64,000 nucleotides of DNA. Source: Crotalaria pallida. Lineage: Eukaryota; Streptophyta; Magnoliopsida; Fabales; Fabaceae. Positions 56,108 to 64,000 of the stretch are shown piece after piece; within the stretch, counting starts at the first letter, position 1; each line of letters starts with the position of its first letter. The notes below the pieces were generated by a model. The model saw only the letters and a program-made list of their open reading frames with translations, was not told the DNA's origin and did not search any database. Where the stretch lies: positions 139,590,501 through 139,654,500 of the forward strand of contig CM075651.1 of the NCBI GenBank assembly GCA_037953625.1, read 5' to 3'. The translations under genes were made by a program, and so were the position numbers.

Positions 56108-56270
56108 ATGGCATCAGCGGCAGCAGCCACGGTTGTGCTTCCTCCTCGGATTCTCACCACCACCACCAACGTTGCCCGCTGCTCTGCTTTCCCTTATCTC
56201 CCTCCTCGCCTCTGCACAACCACCACCACCACCCCTTTGTTCTCCCCTTCCGATCCCTCAAACTCTTCTC
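56108..56270 (+). pseudogene. Orphan first exon with plastid-transit character
   Basis: The ATG opens 'MASAAAATVVLPPR', then a Thr/Ser/Pro-rich, acid-free stretch of about 54 residues. It ends at a good donor ('tctcag|gtattctc'). This composition is typical of chloroplast transit peptides. No second exon follows: within 400 bp there is MITE-like and LINE sequence. The parent gene is not recognised. It probably arrived with a transposon or duplication, since the UGT1 flank lacks it. Confidence 0.5.
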
Positions 56271-56663
56271 AGGTATTCTCTCTTAACTTTCTTTACTTGT
56301 TAGTCTTATAATCACAGTCAGTATTGTTTACTTTTTGCTAAAAAAATATAACCGATGGACGGAAGGAGTAGTTTTTTATCCCTTCGATCAAGACACTCCA
56401 AAATTAAAATTACACATACATTCATCCCTTAAAGTATTAATATTTTTTTTCTTGGTAACTATTCCCAAAGGTACATTAAAAAATTGTGATCAGCGGACCC
56501 AATTTAAAACACAAATTTTGCATATCAACAAAAAAAAAAATAAAACACAAATTTTGCCCAATATGCCGAGCACCCATCCGTATGTGCAATTCTTTAAAAT
56601 AAGCTGTAAGCATATCATACCAAAATAAAAATACCCACTTGAGAGTTCCTCTGATCTTCTTTT
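56271..56663. other. Intron-like and flank sequence
   Basis: AT-rich. From about 56600 ('catatcataccaaaataaa') it rejoins text matching 6755-6790 beside UGT1. Confidence 0.4.
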
Positions 56664-57191
56664 AGGGGCATTCTACCTGTAAGTGATCGTCTCTTATGCT
56701 GTTTTTGTAACCAACATCTTGAAACTGTTGATCATCTCTTCCTTCATTGTTCTTTTGCTGATTCAATATGGAATGGTGTTTATGGCTGGGTTGGGACTCC
56801 TTTTGTTTTGCCTAGCACATGCAGGGAACACTTCTCTCAACATGCAAGTGTGATTAGAACTCACAAGATTAGCAAAGCTTGGAGATTGATTTGGATGGGG
56901 ACGGTATGGTCTGTGTGGATTCTAAGAAATGATGTACTTTTCAATTCTAAGTCTTTTAGCATTATGCATACTTTGGAATTAATCCAAGTTAGGATTTGGA
57001 GATGGTTGAATGCACATGTAAATTTTTCAGGCATTCCTTTTTCCCAGTGGTGTGTAGACCCCATGAGTTGTCTTGCCTCAATGACCCCTTTATTTTGTAA
57101 TAGTTGAGCATCTGTTTGTACTTGGTTGAGCACCCATTGTGCTCCCTTTCAATATATTTTGGCTTATTTAAAAAAAAAAAAAAAAAAAAAA
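56664..57191 (+). mobile_element. 5'-truncated LINE, zinc-finger end of ORF2
   Basis: An open frame gives 'CCFCNQHLETVDHLFLHC', the CCHC-type zf-RVT motif that ends plant LINE reverse transcriptases. Tail motifs 'WRLIWMGTVWSVWILRN' follow. It stops near 57107 and ends in a poly(A) run at 57168-57191. It interrupts the duplicated UGT 3' flank, which resumes at 'agctagattcaaggtaat'. Confidence 0.8.
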
Positions 57192-57900
57192 GCTAGATTC
57201 AAGGTAATCTAGATCATGTTCTATTCATACTTGAATTCCTTCAAGCAAATCCTGAAGTGATTCATTTAAAGCTGCAAGCTCTGCAGAAGTCTTATCTTGC
57301 AAAATTGAAAAATTGAAAAATAATCACATTCCAGAAAAATTATAGTAACATCCAAGATCAGAAGTAATTTCGGGGAGTTAGACAATAAAAAAAATAAGGG
57401 TATCTGTCAAAAGTACCCCAAACTTTAGAGACTAGTGACATAATTAAACTTAGTTTCTATATATCACATGTCTTTGGCTCCTTGCCAAGCATAATTTCTT
57501 TGGTAACATCCGTGTTTGTCTTTCTTCTCTTCAAGATCACTTGAGGTTAAAATATAATTTGGAAGATCCAAATCCATCTTTCCAACATGTTCTTTTCAAG
57601 TTCAACACATTCTTTCTTATTAGGTGAAGGTTAGCAGACTCACTTAATACACTAAATCCATGTGTTTTACCCTAAATTTTTTTGTGTACTTTTCAAAAAT
57701 ATAAATCCTTTAGCTTGAGCTTGAACCCCTTAAATAAAGTATTGACCCCCTTGACTTGATAACTTGTCGTTTCCTGAAATTCAGATGGTGATCTCTAAGT
57801 ATTGGAAATCATATGTTAACGTTAGAGTGGTTGAAAAGGTGCAAACCTAATTGCACGAGTTCATGTTGGGTGGAACCATTGCAACCTCTCATGAAAGGGT
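57192..57900. repeat. Duplicated 3' flank of the UGT unit
   Basis: 57192-57325 matches 6849-6985, and 57617-57900 matches 142-840 minus its MITE. Between them (57360-57450) is a single decayed arm of the inverted-repeat element seen at 59149-59814. Confidence 0.65.
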
Positions 57901-59148
57901 AATTCCCTTCATTTCTTTCTATCAAAACATGCTTTGAGACATAAATTCCAGTAACTCAAAGATGATCACTTCGTATTATTGCTATGATATACTATGCGAG
58001 TGCTTTGACTCGGGATTGCTGGATTCATTTAAACAAAGCAAGATGTCTGTAAAAGGTACATAACTCTAAACAGATAAATCTTAGTTTTCTTAATCTTACT
58101 ATAGATCGTGTGCAATTCTAAAATAAACTACCATGTTTTATGTCAGGTCTTACTAACAAGTGAGCACTTGTTAAGTTTTCTTAAAGTGAAAAAATAATCA
58201 TAAATTCATATTTTTTTTAATCTCAAAAAATGCATTTTCTAATATATTTTCATTACATTTAGTTTCTGAGATATATAATAATGCTTTCTTCCTAATCTTC
58301 TTAATTTTTGGAGCTTAATTGTTGTTTTTATAAAGTATATATAGTTCGAAAAGTTTGTAAAACGCATAAAATTATTGTAATTTATGTTTAGTCTTTACAC
58401 TTTATCATCTGTCATTCATCAGCATTATTACTACTATTACTCATGAGTCAATAATAGTAAACACATAAATGATTGATGATCCATTGACAATGTAATTAAA
58501 AATTCTTCATATTTAAATATATTAAGATATTGAAACCTTATTTTCAATCCAATATTTTTATTTTTCGTGTGCTCTAAGGAGGACTCAAAAAATTTCCTCA
58601 AAAAAAAAAAAAGGAGGACTCAAACAATAATACTAGTTGAAGGAGCTTCCTAGACATAAAATGTTGAGTTAATATTACAGAAGTAAAAGTTAACAAGTCA
58701 CTCAAGCACATTGTTGAAGAAAAAAAAGAAGAAAATTATATTCAAAAATTAAGTTATGACATATGGATAAATTTTAGACTTAATTTTCTAATGTTGAATT
58801 TGTTCATTTGTATTCCTTAAAGAATGTATAATACGTAACCTTCACAATGCTAATAATTTAAAACTCACCAACTAATTTGCCCGAACCAGCTAATCCTTTA
58901 ACTAAAATAAGCATCCAACCATACTTGGAGATGCACAGCTTTCGCCTCTCATATTGGGCCTACTCTTACCCAAATCCTAGTTGGCCACAGCCCACAGGTG
59001 ATGACCAACTCATTCTCTTTTATTTTCCATTGACCCCCAACTCTAAATAGAAATGAAAAAACCATGCAGCTTCGAAAAGAGTAAGTTTTATTGTACATTG
59101 TAATCTTACGTTCACACGTTATAATTGTTTTAATTAGAAGAAAAAAAT
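57901..59148. other. AT-rich intergenic
   Basis: A small family D MITE lies at about 58370-58505. No gene is seen. Confidence 0.45.
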
Positions 59149-59814
59149 GCTTAATTATATCAGAAGTCTCAGAAGTTTGAGGTACTTTTGCTAGATACCC
59201 TTATTTTTTTTTTCAATGTTTGACTCGTTACTTCTGGGTTTGTCATATACCCCTACTACCACCACGTAACATCGGAATGCTGATCAGATGCAACATCGGA
59301 ATCCTGATCAGACGCAGGAGGTTAAACACATGATACTCATGAGCGAAGATCCTTTTTTTTTTAATTTAAAAAACTAAAAAACTTAATATTTTTATATTTT
59401 TAGTTAAATAATAAAATAAAAAAAGGAATTGAAAAGATAGGTCGTCTTCGCTCGTGTGGTCTTACGCGGCATCACATGACGAACCTCCTGCGTCTTACTA
59501 GGATTATGATGTTACGTTATCAAAATAGTGTGATATCACGCGGCATCACATGACCAACCTCCTGCGTCTTACTAGGATTATGATGTTATGTTATCAAAAT
59601 AGAGTGATATCACGCGGCATCACATGATCAACCTCATGCGTCTTACTAGGATTACGATGTTACGTTATCAAAATAGGCTAGAATTGGTAGTAGGGGTATA
59701 TGACAAACTCAGAAGTAACTTCGGGGAGTCAAACATTGAAAAAAAAAAAGTAAAAGTACAAGGATATATGACAAAAGTACCCCAAACTTCAAAGACTCAT
59801 GACATAATTAAGTC
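59149..59814. mobile_element. Inverted-repeat element with three 74-bp tandem units
   Basis: Arms of about 125 bp (59149-59275 and 59690-59814) are inverted copies sharing 'caatgtttgactc' and 'gtcatatacccctactacca'. The core has three tandem units of exactly 74 bp starting at 59465, 59539 and 59613, each opening 'cgcggcatcacatga'. It resembles a nonautonomous Mutator-like element. No protein is present. No clear target duplication was found. Confidence 0.6.
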
Positions 59815-60624
59815 TAAAAAAGAGATAAGATATGTTACAACTCTTGCCATTTTACTTTATATACAAATAAAAGAAGTTGTAAAGTGTGGATGTAGAATTG
59901 AAGTGTACAAATAATATAACCCTTCATAAACAGTACTTTATCCTTTAAAGAGCCTAATAATTAATAATGACAAGAAGTCAATAACAAATTAATACACCGT
60001 CACCAACTATTGAAAGGTTCCATACCCCTTTTCATATGCTGACCAATGTCCATAGCATACAACTTTCTAACACATAATGCCTCATTTCTCCACAGCCACA
60101 TTCTTCCACATATACCTCTGATTTCTAGGCGCAAGAAACTCCAATAGCATCAAGAAGAATTCAGACATGCAATCTCATTTGCTTTTGTAACCAATATCAC
60201 TTATTATAAGGTGGTGCAGGTTTACCTTCCCAACCAAATCCACAAAGTGCCGGCACTGCATCATCACATCATTGTTCTGCAAAGACTTTGCTGAAAAAAG
60301 GAATCTGATTGCGAGTTTCAATTGTATTATTTGCATATTTATAAGAAGAAACCCACGTAGGAAAAAGAGGGAAGAAAAAAGAAAGGCAAGTGTTTTAAGG
60401 AGATTCTGTTCTATACCTTTTCATCAACCAAAGCTTATATGCAATTTTTTTGTTTTTTTGCCTAGACTTTGGTTGGTGAAGGAGTCTGATTGTATTTTGT
60501 GAGTTTCCTTAATGTTTGTCTCTCTATAAGCAAATCAGAAGAAGAAGAAGAAGAAGAAGAAAAGGCAAGTTTTGTGATGAGAAAATTCCCCTTCCTTCCA
60601 TCATGTGTAGTAAAAGTAATGCAT
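59815..60624. other. Upstream region of the DUF1191 gene
   Basis: AT-rich DNA with a (GAA)n microsatellite at about 60538-60560. No gene. Confidence 0.45.
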
Positions 60625-60634
60625 GATATATAAA
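60625..60634 (+). promoter_or_regulatory. Possible TATA box of the DUF1191 gene
   Basis: The sequence 'gatatataaa' lies about 100 bp before the ATG, a plausible core-promoter spacing with a short leader. Motif only. Confidence 0.3.
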
Positions 60635-60733
60635 ATCTTCAATGGGTTTGGTTCATCAATGGATCTCCATGAAAGCCATTCATCAAGAATTCAGCATTAG
60701 AGACTTTAGAAGAAGGCTTGTGGGGTGAAATTC

Positions 60734-61657
60734 ATGGGGCTACATCTACACAAATGGTGGCAAGTTAGATGGATAATTGTTTCTTTATTTCTATCATCTT
60801 TGGTTGAAAGCTCAAATACTTATAAACCCGATTCATTAGATGACTTCCTTTGCAAGCATGCCAACAAAGAGATAGAAAAGCCAAGAACAGGTGCATTATA
60901 CAGTATTTCCCTTCCTGCTAACTTCACAGGCATGGAAGTTTCGGTCATTCGAGTGCGAACCGTCTCTTTCTGGTTAAGAGGAGTGAATCATAGTTTCTTC
61001 AATATTCCAAGAAGGGTTGTACCACAACCAAATAGGATGAGAATGGCTATATTATATGAAAACTTGGGCAATTGGTCTTCTCATTACTACAATGTGCCTA
61101 ACCACACAATGATTGCTCCAGTTTTAGGTGTTATACCCTATACTTCATCAGAAACAACATTGATAGATTGTGAGAAGATGGACCTTATCATCCAAAGAGA
61201 CCCTATTACAGTTCATTTTACAAATGTTAGGAGGCCACATGATGAAAATGTGACACCAATATGTGCCAAGTTTGGTTCTGGTGGGTCAGTGAAATTCAGC
61301 AACATGACAATGCCATATGTGTGTGAAGCACATGATCAAGGGCACTATACTCTTGTGGTTCCATCATCAAAAGCTCCTACTCATACGGTTGCTCATGCTC
61401 ACGCTCAGAGTAAGAGCAAGAGATTTAATATATGGTGGGTGCTAGGATTTGTAATAGGTTTTGTTGGTTTGGTTATGTTGGTTCTGATCTCAATAACTAT
61501 AGTTAAGATGGCCAAGAGAAGAAGAATAAGAAAAATGGAGAAAAGTTCAGAAAGGGGTGTGGCTTTGGATACATTCTGGATTGGAGAAACTAAACTACCA
61601 TCAGCTTCAACGATGAGAACTCAACCAGTTCTTGAGAATGATGTTGTTCCTTATTAG
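60734..61657 (+). CDS. DUF1191-type membrane protein
   Basis: An intronless 307-residue protein starting at the first ATG (60734). A hydrophobic N-terminal segment (about 10-26) is a likely signal peptide. The ectodomain (27-210) carries the family-type phrases 'RTGALYSISLPANFTGMEVS', 'IPRRVVPQPN', 'YENLGNWSSHYY' and 'APVLGVIPY', plus about six N-glycosylation sequons. A transmembrane helix lies at about 233-257, followed by a basic stop-transfer 'KRRRIRK' and a 45-residue cytosolic tail. Members of this plant family are uncharacterised, so no function is assigned. Type I topology at the cell surface or endomembranes is inferred. Confidence 0.88.
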   Translation: MGLHLHKWWQVRWIIVSLFLSSLVESSNTYKPDSLDDFLCKHANKEIEKPRTGALYSISLPANFTGMEVSVIRVRTVSFWLRGVNHSFFNIPRRVVPQPNRMRMAILYENLGNWSSHYYNVPNHTMIAPVLGVIPYTSSETTLIDCEKMDLIIQRDPITVHFTNVRRPHDENVTPICAKFGSGGSVKFSNMTMPYVCEAHDQGHYTLVVPSSKAPTHTVAHAHAQSKSKRFNIWWVLGFVIGFVGLVMLVLISITIVKMAKRRRIRKMEKSSERGVALDTFWIGETKLPSASTMRTQPVLENDVVPY

Positions 61658-62457
61658 TTGGTTCTCCAATTTCTACTTCAATTGCCCTAATTATTTTGTA
61701 AAATTTAACTCTGCAAAATGAATCAGTACATAATTGTTTGTTTTGAGCTTCATCCTTATCAGCAAAACAAAATTGTGCAGAACAACAAAAATCAAAAACA
61801 AATTTATCACTTTGAGATCATGCTTTGTCTTTATTTTAAGAGAATAATGTATATCCTGGCATCAGCAGATAAGTTATTTGAATATTAACATTATTGTTGG
61901 TATAATTAGAATTAGAACTTAATATTTGAGATTAATGATGAGGTTATGATACATATTTCGGAATTTCAAATAAAGAGCAGGACAAGTCATAGCCTCATGG
62001 GTATTCTATATATTTACTTATGGATTCTAATCAAAGGATATTGTCATTGCAAAATGCTATGAAATTTTCAGAAAATTCACTATTTCAGTGTTAGAATTGT
62101 GATACATATTTGAGATTTGAGAAGATGTGATGATTGTTGTTTGCAGATTTAACAGTGGACATAATTTTGTCTTGCAGAGTTTAAATTTGTTAGTGACTCT
62201 GGCTAACATGTAATCAAACTTGCAGCAAACCAGCAAGAGGGTGTGAGGCCAATAATATCAACTTCCATGGACTTGTAGCACATATCCCAAAATGAGATAA
62301 TTGACATTGTGGCGGAATTCGCTCATGATATATTGTACTGTCCCTCTTGATTTTTTGGAATTATACTGTTATTATGGTTCATGTGTGAGTGTGTGACAGA
62401 GATGACTTGGAATGTGTATTACATATGCCATCTGAAGGTGTAATTTTTTTGTTGCTA
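61658..62457. other. 3' flank of the DUF1191 gene
   Basis: Presumed 3' untranslated region and AT-rich spacer. No gene is seen. Confidence 0.45.
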
Positions 62458-62732
62458 CTCCCTCCGGTCCTATTTATAGGACCACCCTTTGGGGTTTTTC
62501 ACTCCCATCAAGTAAAGTGGATAAATTTGTTAGTGACATTGGAAATTTGAAAATTTGATATATTTTTTCAAAATTACCCCTATAATTATTATTGGAACTC
62601 TAAAAAATGTTAACTTTATAGGGGTGTTAGTGGAAAGCAGTGATTAAATACTATTGAAAATTGAAAATGGGTCATATAAATAGGACCAAAATAAAAAACT
62701 CAAAAGAGTCTTATAAATAGGACCGGAGGGAA
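62458..62732. mobile_element. Stowaway-like MITE
   Basis: Left 'ctccctccggtcctattta' and right 'aaataggaccggaggga' are inverted matches about 275 bp apart, with TA at the left flank. Noncoding. Confidence 0.7.
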
Positions 62733-63349
62733 TAATAAAGAATTACTATTTTAAGATTGAAATTTATTTTTTACCATCATTCTCTAATGTCGTTAGCCTC
62801 CTAGTATAATTGTAAAGGAAATAGAAACTGAATATGAAGGCAACAACCAACTTTGCATTAGAAAACAACAATGTATATCATTTCATCTGGTTTACATTCG
62901 GATAGAAATCAACGGTGTACATAATTTTATAGCTGATTAACATTTGACTTCAAAGGACTGCAACAGTGGCCACGGGCTATGAAAAGTAATGACAGAGACT
63001 TCAGCTTCTGGCTATGGCTTCTCTAGAACTTCAGTATGTGCAAAGATAGCAATTAGGGCTCATAAGCTTACATACTGAATGAAGCTGTGAAATTTTCTTA
63101 AACCGCACCGGTAGATAATATTACAAGATTAGCAACATTATTCATTGGAATTTCAATAATCTGAGTATTATAATAAGAGATTAATAGGTATATGCCGATG
63201 CTGAAAACTTTTTTTATACTATATATTGACTCATCATTTATTATTCATTCGTATTACCTTTAACTAAAAACTAATGATTATAAATAAATCTTTTTTAGGC
63301 TATCAGTGCACCACCTATTTTCTCTTATAATATTGCTCAGAATCTCTCA
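62733..63349. other. Intergenic
   Basis: Contains a small family D MITE at about 63185-63322. The rest has no recognised feature. Confidence 0.4.
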
Positions 63350-63807
63350 AGATCTTCATATCATCCCCCTTAACAAAGTGTATGGTGACATTTTGCAGAC
63401 CATAACAGGGGCAACTATAAATAAACATACAAATATATGATACATACCAGTCCCGCATCCTACACGTAGAGATGCATCGTAAAAGATCTCGAGAGATAGA
63501 GGATTCGGTTCATGGGGATGAGCAGAGGTTGGATATGTGGTCCAAGCAAGGGCTAGCTTAATATATGATGTTAAGAAGGAGGGGGTGTGATGCACTGAAT
63601 TCGAGGTCAGCCACCTTAAGAAATAGCAAAGAGAGAATGAGAATAAACTTTTGTCTCCTTTTTCCATTCATTCCACTAGAATATATAATAGAAATGATTC
63701 ACACAATCATCTTGCACATGCAAGACTATGCTACAGACAAACAACCACAGCTAACATTCTTCTAGAATATGCTGACATATAAAAACTGATAACAATTAAA
63801 ACATATA
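63350..63807 (-). mobile_element. Possible LTR of a gypsy element (partial)
   Basis: It lies directly downstream, on the minus strand, of the coding tail at 63808-63999. It contains 'attatatattctag' (TATA-like) and a 'caccccctccttcttaac' tract. The style fits a U3/R region, but no second LTR is visible. Confidence 0.3.
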
Positions 63808-63999
63808 CTAATAGTAGATAAATCCCGAGATTTCCTTAGCTTTGTGGATCCTCCTTTTGGGCCCGACTTCATTGTTGCCTTCATCAGGTGTACTTGAGCC
63901 TTCAACCATAGTAATCGGGCCTTCACATGTAACATTACCATCCTCTTCGACAACAATCTTGTCCTCAAGGTTGTAAGTAGATTGCAGTGAAGACCAATC
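63808..63999 (-). CDS. C-terminal end of a probable gypsy polyprotein (partial)
   Basis: On the minus strand 63 codons are open from the window edge to a TAG at 63808. The residues include 'YNLEDKIVVEEDGNVTC' and end 'RRIHKAKEISGFIYY'. The 'LEDK...' phrase and basic tail resemble the end of chromovirus-type gypsy integrases in dicots. The identification is weak. The gene continues beyond the window. Confidence 0.35.
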   Translation of the reverse strand, partial: DWSSLQSTYNLEDKIVVEEDGNVTCEGPITMVEGSSTPDEGNNEVGPKRRIHKAKEISGFIYY

Positions 64000-64000
64000 T

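Overview
The window is nuclear DNA of a flowering plant. The coding regions are intronless or have short introns, most of the space is very AT-rich intergenic DNA, and the mobile elements are plant types (Tat-lineage Ty3/gypsy, SIRE-type Ty1/copia, a Cassandra TRIM with 5S rRNA-like LTRs, RICESLEEPER-type hATs, MULEs, SINEs, MITEs). The glycosyltransferase type and the SIRE LTR style suggest a papilionoid legume. That is inference; the species cannot be read from the sequence.

Only three ordinary host genes look intact. Two are tandemly duplicated, intronless UGT91-like UDP-glycosyltransferases (5087-6460 and 54195-55568), direct repeats about 49 kb apart. Their flanks are duplicated too. Each is followed by related 3' DNA, and the tail of a further unit lies at 142-840, so an additional copy is predicted left of the window. 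The second copy carries three substitutions in or near the UDP-sugar pocket. The third gene (60734-61657) encodes a DUF1191-type secreted or membrane-anchored protein with one C-terminal transmembrane helix.

Between the UGTs lies a dense transposon landscape. At 14391-30743 four insertions are nested: a small MITE contains a hAT element (exact 8-bp target duplication), which contains a 12.3-kb Tat-lineage gypsy element on the minus strand, which contains a SIRE-type solo LTR inside its integrase. The gypsy element carries a two-exon gene on the opposite strand to gag-pol. At 33349-35813 a gypsy-type solo LTR with an exact 5-bp duplication interrupts another MITE. At 37443-37979 there is a small hAT with an exact 8-bp duplication. 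At 38195-43263 a Harbinger-like element holds a second hAT whose four-exon transposase is spoiled by a single in-frame stop. A Cassandra TRIM (44979-45862) and a 122-bp tandem array follow.

At 48214-49936 a Mutator-like element with long terminal inverted repeats and an exact 10-bp duplication carries a spliced-structure fragment of a long-chain acyl-CoA synthetase gene (a Pack-MULE). Other captured or orphan exons are an isolated transit-peptide-like first exon (56108-56270), a phosphomannose-isomerase-like N-terminal piece (13807-13890) and a GC-rich MULE-like interior (9650-10380). The extreme right end looks like the 3' end of another gypsy element on the minus strand. All boundaries and identities were read by eye; no database search was run.
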